Assembly: GCF_020076305.1 (NCBI RefSeq)
Contig: NZ_JAIQXE010000003.1
Location: 682,001 to 746,000, forward strand
Reading direction: 5' to 3'
Source of the DNA: Flavihumibacter profundi
GTDB taxonomy: Bacteria; Bacteroidota; Bacteroidia; Chitinophagales; Chitinophagaceae
Length of the DNA stretch: 64,000 nt
Shown here: positions 1 through 9,518 of the stretch, piece after piece
Position numbering within the stretch: the stretch's first letter is position 1
How the letters are laid out: every line of letters starts with the position of its first letter
Made by a program: the position numbers and the translations under genes
Notes under the pieces: model-generated
What the model was told of the DNA's origin: nothing
The model's input: the letters and a program-made list of their open reading frames with translations, nothing else
Database searches by the model: none

Positions 1-1524
1 TGCCTGCTGGTTGATATTGTTTACAACCAGGTCGAGGTCTCCGTCGTTGTCCAGGTCAGCATATATTGCACCATTACTATTAGAGGCCTGGTTAATGCCC
101 CAGTCCTGGTTTTTATTCTGGAATTCACTGCCTTTCTTATTTTGGAAAATATAATTAAGCACATTAGAGGAAGGCATTTCCTTAATGATTTCCATTACAT
201 CTTCGCGCTGAAGCCGTCCTTTAGCCTGCACGTACTCATTCATGTAATTAATAAAATCAAGGTTAGTGTAATCCCTGTAATATCCATTAGTAACGTATAG
301 GTCTTTCCAGCCATCATTATCATAATCTGCAAGGAGTGCCGACCAGCTCCAGTCAGTATTGGATATGCCAGCGATCTGGCCGGTTTCACTAAAAGTACCG
401 TTGCCGTTATTCAACTGAAGCATATTCCGCATGTATTGGTAATAAAACCCACTTCGAACATTCAGGTTAAATTTGTCGTAATTATCCGGGGATAGTAACA
501 ATTTCTGCCTGTGGTTATCTTCCGGCAACATATCGAGGGTAAAAATATCGGGAAGGCCGTCATTGTTGACGTCTGCCACATCATTGCCCATTGAAAACTG
601 GCTGGTATGGCCAATGCTTTTATTAAGCAGGTTGGAAAAGGTCCCGTTTTTATTATTGATATAGTAATAATCCGGCACAGCATAATCATTAGACACATAA
701 AAATCAGGCCAGCCATCCCCATTAAAATCAGAGATACCAAGCCCTAACCCATAACTCAATTCAGAACCATTAATGCCGCTGCTTGTTGTAACATCTTCAA
801 ATTTGCCATTTGCCTGCCTGAATAAACGCAGACCCTTTTCAGGGCTATCCTGCTTGAAAAGTTCAGCTGTACTGACCTCATTCAGGATGGGCAGGTTTTT
901 TGGATTATGGTTCAACAGCAGCATATCAAGGTCACCATCTTTATCATAATCGAGAAAATAAGACTGGTTGCTGAACCCAGTACTTGCCAGTCCGTATTCT
1001 GCAGCTTTCTCTTCAAAGACTGGAATTCCCTGGTCATTATTTCCCTTGTTAATAAATAACTGGTTTACCCTTTTTTCTGCTGGCATTGCACCGGAATAAC
1101 AGAGGTAAATATCCAGTTTGCCATCTGCATTAATATCAACAGCGTTTACACCTGTTTTCCACGGACCAGGCCTGCCGCCTGCATTTGATGGAAGGGTAAT
1201 ATCCTGGAACTGTAAATTGCCTTTATTAAGGTAGAACTTGTTTTCACCCATATTTGAAGTGAAATAGAGATCCACCAGTCCGTCATTATTGAAGTCTCCG
1301 GCAGCAATACCACCGCCATTATAGAAATACTCGTACATCAGGATATTCGTATTTAATCCTTCCGTAAGGGTATTTTGAAAATTGATATTTGTAGCCGAAG
1401 AATCCAGTAAAGTGAACAACTGTTTACCAGTTGCTGCTTTGCCAGAATCGCCTTTATTATTGCAACTACTCATGGCCCAAAAGCAAATGAAAAAGGCAAT
1501 ATGGTATACTTTTTTAGGATTCAT
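1..1524 (-). CDS. FG-GAP/VCBS-repeat lipoprotein (C-terminus outside window)
   Basis: The reading frame is open from the ATG at 1524 to the window edge, at least 508 codons, so the C-terminus is missing. The N-terminus is a lipoprotein signal: a short basic start, a hydrophobic stretch and a lipobox ending MSSC (Cys about residue 20). The rest carries repeated FG-GAP/VCBS calcium-binding blocks of the form DxDGxxDL, such as FNNDGLVDLYF near residue 85 and LDNDGDLDLV at the window edge. Such repeats fold as a beta-propeller, often in surface proteins that bind glycans or proteins; many Bacteroidota homologues add a C-terminal ASPIC/UnbV domain, which would lie outside. It follows susCD on the same strand but behind a terminator. 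Its placement suggests an accessory surface protein of that nutrient system; the ligand is unknown. Confidence 0.85.
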   Translation of the reverse strand, partial: MNPKKVYHIAFFICFWAMSSCNNKGDSGKAATGKQLFTLLDSSATNINFQNTLTEGLNTNILMYEYFYNGGGIAAGDFNNDGLVDLYFTSNMGENKFYLNKGNLQFQDITLPSNAGGRPGPWKTGVNAVDINADGKLDIYLCYSGAMPAEKRVNQLFINKGNNDQGIPVFEEKAAEYGLASTGFSNQSYFLDYDKDGDLDMLLLNHNPKNLPILNEVSTAELFKQDSPEKGLRLFRQANGKFEDVTTSSGINGSELSYGLGLGISDFNGDGWPDFYVSNDYAVPDYYYINNKNGTFSNLLNKSIGHTSQFSMGNDVADVNNDGLPDIFTLDMLPEDNHRQKLLLSPDNYDKFNLNVRSGFYYQYMRNMLQLNNGNGTFSETGQIAGISNTDWSWSALLADYDNDGWKDLYVTNGYYRDYTNLDFINYMNEYVQAKGRLQREDVMEIIKEMPSSNVLNYIFQNKKGSEFQNKNQDWGINQASNSNGAIYADLDNDGDLDLVVNNINQQA

Positions 1525-1540
1525 TTGGAATGGGTAATAT

Positions 1541-1577
1541 AAAAAAATCTATCCCATTTCCGGGATAGATTTTTTTC
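1541..1577 (-). terminator. Rho-independent terminator after susD
   Basis: A perfect inverted repeat (AATCTATCCC / GGGATAGATT, six-base loop) is flanked by an A run on one side and a T run on the other, so it can act in both directions. On the minus strand it lies about 20 bases after the susD stop and before the FG-GAP lipoprotein gene. It would end or attenuate the susCD message. Confidence 0.8.
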
Positions 1578-1595
1578 AATTTGCTAAATATCTGT

Positions 1596-3479
1596 TTAAT
1601 ACCCAGGATTCTGAACCAGTTTGTTATTCCTGCTCATTTCATCACGGGTAATAGGACGGTAATACATTTTATCATCCCATTTACGCCTTTCGTTTTCTGT
1701 ATTGTCTACTGGAGTGTATGTATAATCATAAACAGAAGTATCGTGCCTGTAAGGAACAAGGGCTGTTTTCCCAGTCTTCAGTTTTGCCGTTACATTAATG
1801 GCTTTAATTCCCCGACCAACTGTTTGCTCCGGAATCATCCAGCGTCTTGCATCATGGTAACGATGTTCTTCATAAACCAGTTCTATTCTCCGTTCATTAC
1901 GATAGAGGTTTACCAGGTCTGCACCGGTAACTGTATTTGGAATAGCAGGCATACCTGCACGGAACCTGATTTTATTCAGCCAATCCCTTGCTGAAGCTTC
2001 GTCTCCAAGCGCCAGGCTTGCTTCCACAAAATTCAGTACCATTTCTGTATAGCGGATAAATGGCCATGGTATAACCTGGGCGCTTGATTGATTATCTGCC
2101 AGGGCTGGGTTAGGATCAATAAACTTCCTGGTATAATAATGGGTGCGGCTGCCGTTCCAGTTCTCAACCGGGGATTCCCGGGTGTCTACACCATTAACAA
2201 TACCACCTTTACCATCATCATAATAACCGGATTGTATTTGGTTTACCTCATCTAATCCTTTTACATCTGAGGGTCTTGGTTTCCAATCAGCCCCATCAAA
2301 CAAAATGGTAGCATAAAAGCGCGGGTCACGGTTTACATAAGGATCAGCTTTATGTTTGGCAGAATCCCAGCTAAACTTAGAACCATCCATCATTTCATAG
2401 TCATCCACCAAATTCTGAATGGGTGTATTTCCCGCCCAGTTGTGGTAACCATTGGGGCCATTATTGATACCATAATGAATACCACCCAAAGGCCAGTTGT
2501 CTTCCTGGGTATACAAAGCGGTATGTGTACGCTGGAAGATCAGTTCTGTAGCGGCAGCGGCATCACCAACTGCACTTTGTCCACCAAGCGCAATGGACAT
2601 GTAATTATTTTTCCCTTCTTCTCGTGAAGCTGGTGCAGTAAGATTCAATTTATAACCCTGGCCGGCCTGTAGTACTGCATTTGCAGCATCCCTGGCAGCC
2701 TGCCATCTTGCCTCCCTGCTTCCGCTGGTATAAGCAACCAGTGCAATATTTGCACCATAAGCACTTAAGGTAGCAGATTTTGATTGTGCAGTTGGACCAT
2801 CATGAATATCGCTTGCTGCATACAACAAAACGCGGGCTTTAAGCGCCATTGCTGCCAGTTTCGAGGTACGACCCGGTTGCATGGTTTTTCCATTAAGTAA
2901 AAGCGCAGCACTATCGAGATCTGATACAATTGAATTTATACACTCTTCATAAGTGTTCCTGGCAATAGAATAGTCTTCATTAAGTTCATATGGCCTTTTA
3001 ATGAGTGGAACTCCACCATAGTACCTAACCAGCTGCTGATAATAATAGGCCCTCAGGAAATAGGATTCCCCCAATAATTGGTCCCTCAGGGTTTTATCTT
3101 CAAAAGTAGAGGTTGGCAAGCGGTTGATCGCCACATTAGCTTCCCGGATCGCATAATACATCCTGCTCCAGCCATAGGTATCGCTAACCCAGGCTACGTT
3201 GGAAGGCGTTTCAGTGGCTTCCGTAAAAGTATTGATATTCCTACCGGCGTGGGTAAACATAGCTTCATCCGTATAGGCTGCCAAGGCCTGCTCTTCAAAG
3301 CCGCCATAACCCAGGAAGGAGTACACACCAAAAACAAAAGCTTCGGATAATGGCCCATCCGCCCAGGTTGCTTCACTGGAGATTTTATCCAGTGGTTGGG
3401 TATTCAGGCCCTTTTTACAGGATGCAGCGAATACCAGCGACGCAGCTACTAACCCGATTATGATTTTAATATTTTTCAT
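1596..3479 (-). CDS. SusD/RagB family nutrient-binding outer-membrane lipoprotein
   Basis: 627 residues, usual for SusD-like proteins. The signal peptide ends in a lipobox (FAASC, Cys21), so the protein should be lipid-anchored on the outer membrane. The N-terminal part matches the SusD_RagB fold: helical repeats with FLRAYYYQQLVRYYGGVPL near residues 140-160, a hallmark of the family. The C-terminal part has the typical motif WLNKIRFRAGMPAIP and an RNERRIELVYEEHRYHDARRW block. SusD proteins cap the SusC transporter and bind oligosaccharide or peptide before TonB-dependent uptake. The gene lies 12 bases after susC, so the two are surely co-transcribed. The substrate cannot be read from sequence, since no glycosidase is directly linked. 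Confidence 0.95.
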   Translation of the reverse strand: MKNIKIIIGLVAASLVFAASCKKGLNTQPLDKISSEATWADGPLSEAFVFGVYSFLGYGGFEEQALAAYTDEAMFTHAGRNINTFTEATETPSNVAWVSDTYGWSRMYYAIREANVAINRLPTSTFEDKTLRDQLLGESYFLRAYYYQQLVRYYGGVPLIKRPYELNEDYSIARNTYEECINSIVSDLDSAALLLNGKTMQPGRTSKLAAMALKARVLLYAASDIHDGPTAQSKSATLSAYGANIALVAYTSGSREARWQAARDAANAVLQAGQGYKLNLTAPASREEGKNNYMSIALGGQSAVGDAAAATELIFQRTHTALYTQEDNWPLGGIHYGINNGPNGYHNWAGNTPIQNLVDDYEMMDGSKFSWDSAKHKADPYVNRDPRFYATILFDGADWKPRPSDVKGLDEVNQIQSGYYDDGKGGIVNGVDTRESPVENWNGSRTHYYTRKFIDPNPALADNQSSAQVIPWPFIRYTEMVLNFVEASLALGDEASARDWLNKIRFRAGMPAIPNTVTGADLVNLYRNERRIELVYEEHRYHDARRWMIPEQTVGRGIKAINVTAKLKTGKTALVPYRHDTSVYDYTYTPVDNTENERRKWDDKMYYRPITRDEMSRNNKLVQNPGY

Positions 3480-3491
3480 ACGTCTAATAGT

Positions 3492-6400
3492 TTAAAAAGT
3501 TAAGCTCAATCCTAAATTGACTGTCCTGGATTGTGGGTAATAAACTCCGCTTTCTGCGGTTGCTTCCGGATCAAATACTTTCATTTTATCTATCGTAAAT
3601 ACATTCAATCCGTTTGCAAAAAGCCTCAGATTGCTGATATTGGCTTTGCTTAAAAGATTTGCCGGTAAATTATATCCCAGCTCAATATTTTTCAAGCGGA
3701 GGTAATTCTTACTGAACAGGTAATAGGTATTGTTTCCAAAATTACCACCAGTATAATAAGTATCGCCCCTGCTAGCAAGCCTTGGATCTGTGCTGCTTGG
3801 TTTATCAATAGACCACCTATGATCGTAAAAATACTGCAAATAGTTGCCTATGTCACCAGATTCTGTCTGGATCCGCATAACAGCGCCACTTGCGCCCTGG
3901 AAAAGGATGCTTAGGTCAAAGCCTTTATAGCGAACATCCAATGTCATACCGTAGTTTAAGGTTGGCGTACCGTTCTTATCCATCCGCACTTTGTCGTCAG
4001 CATTAATTTTTCCATCGCCATTAACATCCTTAAATTTCATGTCACCCGGTTTCAACTGGCTGGTAACGCCACTATAATCAAGGGTGTTCTTGTTAATATC
4101 ATCCTGGTTTAAGAATGCGCCATCAGACTGATAAACCAATACGGCATCAATTGGCTTACCCTCTTGTTTCTGGTATTCCGGGGCTCCGGGTATTTCATCC
4201 ATAAATACCACTTTATTTTTAGCATAGCCTCCGTTGATGCCAGCCTTAATATGCCAGTCTCTGCCAATATTTGCATTATAAGCAACCATGAATTCATATC
4301 CTGAATTATCAACCTTTCCAGCATTTACAGGAGGTAATAACGTGGTCATACCAGTAGAAGCAGGAGTAGAACCATTCTTTTGAATAAGGATCTGATCGCG
4401 CTTATTCATGAAATATTCTAAGGTCAGGTCAATTTTATTATTGAAGAAGGATCCATCAAGGCCGATGTTATAGTTATTCGCCCTCTCCCAGGTGAAACTG
4501 GGGTTCGCCACTACCGTTTCGCCCAATGTCGTCACAACTTCATTATTGATAGGATATGAACCAAACGAATATGTAGACAGATAATCATATTGGTGTAAAG
4601 TACCATTAAAATAAACCTGGTCATTACCCATCTGGCCATAAGAGGCCCGCAATTTCAGGTAATTAATCCCCTTCACTTTAAACCAGTCTTCGTTGGTCAT
4701 GTTCCAGCCTAACAATAATCCAGGGAAAAATCCCCACCGATGATCCTCGGGGAAGTAGGATGAACCATCATAACGCCATACAAATTCTGCCAGGTATTTT
4801 TCCTTATAGTTGTATTGCGCCCTGCCATAATAGCCCGTACGTGCAGTCTCATAAGCATTTCCATCAGTATTTTGTTGTAAGGAACCACCTGCGAACAGCT
4901 GGTCAACTGCAGTGGAAATGTAATTCCTGCGAAATGCCAGGAATCCTTCGCCAGTGAATTTCTCCTGGGTTGCGCCTGCCAATAACCCAAAGGAATGGGC
5001 AGTACCAATTTTGAAGTCATAGTTCAACATGGCGGTCAGGTTTGTATTCAGAACCTGTCCGTAAGACTGGGTCAACCTTGGGTCTTTAAAATTTGAACGA
5101 ACTGCCCCAACCAATAATGGGGTTACCCCATCAGCCTCATAGGTAACTTTATCCCAGTAATACAGCTCCCAGGGAGTCTGCCATACTTTGTTAGTCTGGC
5201 TGTTTTTATCAACGGCACCAGATAAGGTAAGTTTAAGCCCTTTTATCCATGGATTGGTAATTTCAAATGAACCATTTGCCTGCATATAGTCTTTAGGGTT
5301 CTTGGTATACCCTGTAGCATTGGTTGTGATTACGTATGGATTCTGGCCGTTTTCAATATCCGGACCGGGCTTACCATTTGGCCAAACTTCCGGTTCAGTT
5401 GGACGTCCCCGCATTAGCATACGGAAAATTGATCCGGCACTTTCAGTAGGGTAATTCCGGTCTTCCCTGCGAACCATCAAGCCAAAGTTTGCGGAGATAT
5501 ACTTATTTACTTTAGCCGTAAGGTTGGTCCGCATCTGGTACTGCTTGTAAAAAGTTGCAGAGTTATTGTAAATAGCATCCTGGTTCACATAACCAAGAGA
5601 AGTAAAGTACCGTACATTCTCATTCCCGCCACTCAAAGCAAGATTGTGCCGTGATTGTGGGGCCCATGTTTTAAAAGCATCTCCAAACCAGTCAGTATTA
5701 GGATATCCCCATGGATCAGATCCATCTGCAAATTTTTTAACTGCATCAGGACTGTAATTAGCACTTATGGCAGAAACACCTGGTGTAGGCGAAACATATT
5801 TACCGGTTGACTTGATGGCTTCAGAAGCTGCGGCCCACTCATTTACAGGTATTGTCTGATAAATAGGGATTTCATTCATAATACTGGCGTATTCTGGTGA
5901 ACTCGCCATTTTAGGGACCCTGCCCGGCTGGCTCCAGCCCTGGTTAAAATCATAGGTCACCTTTGGTTTCCCCGTGCTTCCTTTTTTTGTCGTAATCAGG
6001 ATAGCTCCATTAGCTGCCCTTGCACCATAAATGGCTGCCGAGGCATCTTTTAAGACAGAGATGTTCTCAACATCCCTTGGATTTAAACGGCCGAGGCCAC
6101 CATCTCGATCTGGAATCCCATCAATTACGATAAGAGGATCGCTTTTACCCAGAGTATTTGTTCCGCGAATAGAAATGGTTGCCCCATCATACCCCGGTTC
6201 ACCACCTTGCTGGATAACAACAAGTCCGGGTAAACGACCTGCGAGTGAGTTTGACATATCAACTGCAGGAGACTTTACCAGTACCTCGCCTTTTACAGCA
6301 CTAACCGCACCAGTTACAGTCACCTTCTTTTGTGTGCCATATCCTACTACAACAACATCAGATAAGGTTCCCGATTCCTGTGCAAGAACAATAGAAACTG

Positions 6401-6746
6401 AATTGGAACTGTTCAGTTTGTACTCTTGTGTTTTGTACCCGACAAAACTAATCATCAGTGAATTTTTCCCTTCCGGAACATTTAATTTAAAAATTCCATC
6501 ATCATTAGTAGTTGTTCCGATGGATGTTCCTTTCACAACTACACTTACATTCCCTATTGGAATGCCCTTTTCATCAACAATCCGGCCACTGACTTGCCGG
6601 TCTGCAAAAAAGGGGGCGCCAGCGTGATCCGCAGGGTTGGCATAACTAAATGCCGGTGCCGCTGCGGTTAATCCTATAAGAGCAATAAGCATTAAGCTTA
6701 GTCTCTTCTTTCCAAAAATTTGGTGAAGCGTAAATGAATTATTCAT
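3492..6746 (-). CDS. SusC/RagA family TonB-linked outer-membrane transporter
   Basis: 1084 residues. Order of domains: signal peptide (about 1-36), CarboxypepD_reg-like beta-sandwich (about 52-125, VSGRIVDEKGIPIGNVSVVV), plug domain opened by the SusC signature DVVVVGYGTQKK near residue 132, then a 22-strand barrel ending in a C-terminal aromatic strand (VNLGLSLTF). It imports a bulky nutrient across the outer membrane with energy from TonB-ExbBD, working with the SusD-like lipoprotein encoded next. There is no STN domain and no neighbouring FecI/FecR pair, so control by an anti-sigma relay is unlikely; no regulator sits upstream. No clear -7 box was found in front of it. Confidence 0.95.
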   Translation of the reverse strand: MNNSFTLHQIFGKKRLSLMLIALIGLTAAAPAFSYANPADHAGAPFFADRQVSGRIVDEKGIPIGNVSVVVKGTSIGTTTNDDGIFKLNVPEGKNSLMISFVGYKTQEYKLNSSNSVSIVLAQESGTLSDVVVVGYGTQKKVTVTGAVSAVKGEVLVKSPAVDMSNSLAGRLPGLVVIQQGGEPGYDGATISIRGTNTLGKSDPLIVIDGIPDRDGGLGRLNPRDVENISVLKDASAAIYGARAANGAILITTKKGSTGKPKVTYDFNQGWSQPGRVPKMASSPEYASIMNEIPIYQTIPVNEWAAASEAIKSTGKYVSPTPGVSAISANYSPDAVKKFADGSDPWGYPNTDWFGDAFKTWAPQSRHNLALSGGNENVRYFTSLGYVNQDAIYNNSATFYKQYQMRTNLTAKVNKYISANFGLMVRREDRNYPTESAGSIFRMLMRGRPTEPEVWPNGKPGPDIENGQNPYVITTNATGYTKNPKDYMQANGSFEITNPWIKGLKLTLSGAVDKNSQTNKVWQTPWELYYWDKVTYEADGVTPLLVGAVRSNFKDPRLTQSYGQVLNTNLTAMLNYDFKIGTAHSFGLLAGATQEKFTGEGFLAFRRNYISTAVDQLFAGGSLQQNTDGNAYETARTGYYGRAQYNYKEKYLAEFVWRYDGSSYFPEDHRWGFFPGLLLGWNMTNEDWFKVKGINYLKLRASYGQMGNDQVYFNGTLHQYDYLSTYSFGSYPINNEVVTTLGETVVANPSFTWERANNYNIGLDGSFFNNKIDLTLEYFMNKRDQILIQKNGSTPASTGMTTLLPPVNAGKVDNSGYEFMVAYNANIGRDWHIKAGINGGYAKNKVVFMDEIPGAPEYQKQEGKPIDAVLVYQSDGAFLNQDDINKNTLDYSGVTSQLKPGDMKFKDVNGDGKINADDKVRMDKNGTPTLNYGMTLDVRYKGFDLSILFQGASGAVMRIQTESGDIGNYLQYFYDHRWSIDKPSSTDPRLASRGDTYYTGGNFGNNTYYLFSKNYLRLKNIELGYNLPANLLSKANISNLRLFANGLNVFTIDKMKVFDPEATAESGVYYPQSRTVNLGLSLTF

Positions 6747-7012
6747 TTAAGTTAATTGACAATGGTTAAACAATAGTCCTGCATCATCTGTGGTGCATGC
6801 ATCCTTTAATTACTCATGTATCAGGTTTCAGCCCGATAGTAATTTTGCTTGTCTGAACTATAAATCTTTTGAAGATTTGAAGGAAAGTGGTCGTGGAAGA
6901 CATCACTTCTTACATGGCGGAGCCATTGGAGCAATCGTGTCATAATTGGCAGTTTTGGTTAATCCCAGTTACCAATATTAACAAATATTTTATAAAAGTC
7001 AACATTACACTT
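6747..7012. other. Intergenic stretch upstream of susC
   Basis: These 266 bases, together with the terminator that follows, separate susC from the acyl-CoA dehydrogenase gene; both genes read on the minus strand. I see no convincing coding region. A + strand TAATTTTG (6838-6845) resembles a -7 box but points at no gene. The susC promoter must lie here, but I could not identify it. Confidence 0.4.
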
Positions 7013-7040
7013 AAAAAAAATCCCGGTTTTCAAGCCGGGA
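7013..7040 (-). terminator. Terminator after the acyl-CoA dehydrogenase gene
   Basis: On the minus strand the stem TCCCGG / CCGGGA is followed directly by eight T. It lies about 50 bases after the stop of the acyl-CoA dehydrogenase gene, which reads towards it. Confidence 0.8.
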
Positions 7041-7093
7041 CTTTCCTGGGGAGGGTTTTTCCCCCCATAAACATATCAAGACCAGTCCTTTAA

Positions 7094-8890
7094 TTAAAGC
7101 GGGTACTTGTTTTCTGAAATAATTTTAGCCGAAATCCTGCGTCTGGCTTCCTTACAATTGAAAGCTGCAACTTTAGTAAACCTTTTTAAGCCAAGCAGCA
7201 TCATGCGCTGTTCATCCCCATCGGCAAAAGCATTTATAGCGTCTTTTCCGAATTTATTGATCCTGTCGGCAGCATCATATATATATGTCCTGACAATATC
7301 CAGTTCAAACTTGCAGGCAGGCTCACCGCGCTGTTCAACGAGTTTCATCACCCTCAACAGCGCGCATTCGGCATTAAAAGTCTCAATTGCCATATCAGCA
7401 ATCTGCATAAGAATTTCCTGCTCATTTTCGATTTTAGCCATTAATTTCTGAACCGCACCGCCGGCAGTCATCAAAATGGCTTTCTTAAAATTCGCAATTG
7501 CTTTCTTTTCCGCATCAAAAGGCTGGTCATCACCTGCTCCGAAATCCGGAATACTCATAAGTTCCTTCATCACATTCGTTGCAGGCCCCATCAGGTCAAG
7601 CTTTCCTTTCATGGCCCGTTTCAATACCATATCAACTGTAAGAAGCCTGTTAATTTCATTGGTGCCTTCGTAGATCCTGTTGATGCGGCTATCCCGGTAG
7701 GCTCTTGAAATAACATATTCATCGCTATAGCCATTTCCCCCATGGATCTGAACGCCTTCATCAACAATAAAGTCCAGCACTTCACTGCCGTATACTTTCA
7801 ACATGGCACACTCAATAGCATATTCCTCTGCTGCCCCAAGTAGCGCCTCTGCAAAGGATTTGCCGCTTGCTACCATCTCTACTTCCTTGTTGTCGATCCA
7901 CTTGGAAGTACGATATAAGGCCGACTCACAAACCCATATCCTGATGGCCATTTCGGCAATCTTATTTTTTATGGCGCCGAAATTACTGATGGGCTGCTTG
8001 AATTGTTCGCGCGTATTTGCATAAACTATGGAAGTATTAAAAGCCCTTTTAGCGCCACCTAATGCAGCTGCGCATAACTTAAGGCGACCGATATTCAAAA
8101 TGTTGAATGCTATAATATGGCCCTTTCCAATTTCACCCAGCACATTTTCAACAGGCACTTTACAATCCTGGAAATACAATTGAACGGTTGATGATCCTTT
8201 GATACCCATTTTATGCTCTTCCGGACCTTGGGTAAATCCTTCCATACCCCTTTCTATAATAAATCCGGTAAACTTATCACCATCAACTTTCGCAAATACA
8301 GTATATACATCAGCAAACCCGCCATTGGTAATCCAGCATTTTTGACCATTTAGTATATAAAACTTCCCGTCATCGCTTAGTTTGGCAGATGTTTTTGCAC
8401 CAAGCGCATCACTGCCACTGTTCGGCTCCGTTAGTCCATATGCCCCTTTCCATTCGCCGCTCGCCAGCCTTGTAACATATTTTTCTTTCTGGGCCTGGGT
8501 GCCAAAATATAATATTGGTAAAGTGCCAATTCCTGTATGCGCTGCTATGGCCACAGAGAAGGAAAACCCCCCACCCAAACCTTCATTTACAAGGGTTGAT
8601 GTAATAAAATCTTTCCCTAATCCACCCAACTCCTCCGGTACAGAAGTGCCCAAAAGTCCTTGTTCACCGGCTTTTTCAACCAGGGAAGGCATTAGCCCCG
8701 CCTCCAGTTTATCAATGCGATCAATGATGGGCAGGACTTCCGCATCCAGAAATCCGGCACACATGTCTTTTACCATCTGCTGCTCCTCATTAAAATCTTC
8801 CGGAATGAAGGTTTCAAAAGGAGCACTTTCTTTAATGAGCCATTCGCCGCCCTTCAGGACAGAAGCTTGTTGTTGTGCTGCATTTGACAT
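7094..8890 (-). CDS. Acyl-CoA dehydrogenase (long form)
   Basis: 598 residues, longer than the roughly 380 of short-chain enzymes and similar to the VLCAD-like bacterial group with a C-terminal helical extension. The N-terminal helical domain comes first, then the FAD-binding signatures GAYGLTEPNSGSDA and KCWITNGG near residues 150-190, then the C-terminal four-helix domain with QIHGGNGYSDEY and RIYEGTNEINR. Glu408 in that last motif is the expected catalytic base. It would oxidise acyl-CoA to trans-2-enoyl-CoA in fatty-acid beta-oxidation, passing electrons to ETF. The MarR-type gene lies 61 bases upstream on the same strand, so the two probably form an operon and the regulator may respond to a fatty-acid or aromatic ligand. 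The chain-length preference is an inference only. Confidence 0.93.
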   Translation of the reverse strand: MSNAAQQQASVLKGGEWLIKESAPFETFIPEDFNEEQQMVKDMCAGFLDAEVLPIIDRIDKLEAGLMPSLVEKAGEQGLLGTSVPEELGGLGKDFITSTLVNEGLGGGFSFSVAIAAHTGIGTLPILYFGTQAQKEKYVTRLASGEWKGAYGLTEPNSGSDALGAKTSAKLSDDGKFYILNGQKCWITNGGFADVYTVFAKVDGDKFTGFIIERGMEGFTQGPEEHKMGIKGSSTVQLYFQDCKVPVENVLGEIGKGHIIAFNILNIGRLKLCAAALGGAKRAFNTSIVYANTREQFKQPISNFGAIKNKIAEMAIRIWVCESALYRTSKWIDNKEVEMVASGKSFAEALLGAAEEYAIECAMLKVYGSEVLDFIVDEGVQIHGGNGYSDEYVISRAYRDSRINRIYEGTNEINRLLTVDMVLKRAMKGKLDLMGPATNVMKELMSIPDFGAGDDQPFDAEKKAIANFKKAILMTAGGAVQKLMAKIENEQEILMQIADMAIETFNAECALLRVMKLVEQRGEPACKFELDIVRTYIYDAADRINKFGKDAINAFADGDEQRMMLLGLKRFTKVAAFNCKEARRRISAKIISENKYPL

Positions 8891-8951
8891 GGTTATAAAT
8901 TTATATGGTCAAAAAAAATTTCTCTTCTGCTCAGCGTTTGGCGCTTACGAC

Positions 8952-9392
8952 TTACCTCAGGTTATCGTAAACAATCTGTAAAACCTGCTTACAGACTTCT
9001 ACTTGGTCTGCCGGCACTTTCTCCAGGGCTTCATTCAAAGTCTCTTCCGCCAGCTCCATGGATGCTTCCTCCATTTTTCTTGCTTCATTAGTAAGAAAAA
9101 TCATATTCATACGGCGGTCTTCCTTCGAGGAAACCCGCTTCACCAATTTTAATTTTTCAAGGTTGTCTACCAGGCGTGTAATGCTGGGCTTGTCGCGAAA
9201 TGTAGCATTGCATAATTCCTGCTGGCTGATTCCATCCTGCTTCCATAAATGGTACAAAACGCTCCATTGCTCAATGGTTAAATTAAGATTGGCCGCATTG
9301 AATTTTTTCTGCAGCCTTCGGGCGATGGCTGTTGATGCCTTACCCGTAATAAAACTGTATAACTCCCCCTTCTTAAATTGGTTGTTTGGCAT
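8952..9392 (-). CDS. MarR family transcriptional regulator
   Basis: 146 residues from the ATG at 9392. An upstream ATG at 9416 is in frame, but it falls inside the predicted promoter and operator, so the shorter start is preferred. The centre holds the winged helix: a recognition helix region SQQELCNATFRDKPSITRLVDNL split over residues about 57-80, followed by the wing with the conserved DRR (SKEDRRMNMIFLT). The flanking helices form the dimer interface. MarR proteins repress their own and adjacent genes until a small ligand or oxidant releases them. The gene leads into the acyl-CoA dehydrogenase gene and is divergent from a hydrolase gene; both may be targets. Confidence 0.92.
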   Translation of the reverse strand: MPNNQFKKGELYSFITGKASTAIARRLQKKFNAANLNLTIEQWSVLYHLWKQDGISQQELCNATFRDKPSITRLVDNLEKLKLVKRVSSKEDRRMNMIFLTNEARKMEEASMELAEETLNEALEKVPADQVEVCKQVLQIVYDNLR

Positions 9393-9396
9393 ATAG

Positions 9397-9445
9397 TTAG
9401 TTAAACAACTAATCAAATTTAAGGGTATTCTTTCATTTTTGCAAG
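9397..9445 (-). promoter_or_regulatory. Promoter and palindromic operator of the MarR gene
   Basis: On the minus strand a -7 box TAAATTTG (complement of 9414-9421) matches Bacteroidota TAnnTTTG. A TTG -33 element (complement of 9442-9444) lies 20 bases upstream of it. Transcription would start near 9407. A perfect 6-bp inverted repeat with a four-base spacer, TTAGTT-N4-AACTAA, at 9397-9412 covers that start point. This is the size and place expected for an autoregulatory MarR operator; binding is inferred. Confidence 0.55.
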
Positions 9446-9518
9446 TTCTTTTTTAAGGGGGGTTACGTATTACCGTCAGTCCCATTATCTTCGGTCCGAG
9501 ATCAGTCGCAAAAGCCCC

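Noticed and set aside
6887-7093. Small plus-strand frame in the susC upstream gap
   Set aside because: It crosses a minus-strand terminator and shows no signal or domain.
9393-9416. Longer start of the MarR gene
   Set aside because: The extra codons overlap the predicted -7 box and operator; homologues begin near MPNNQ.
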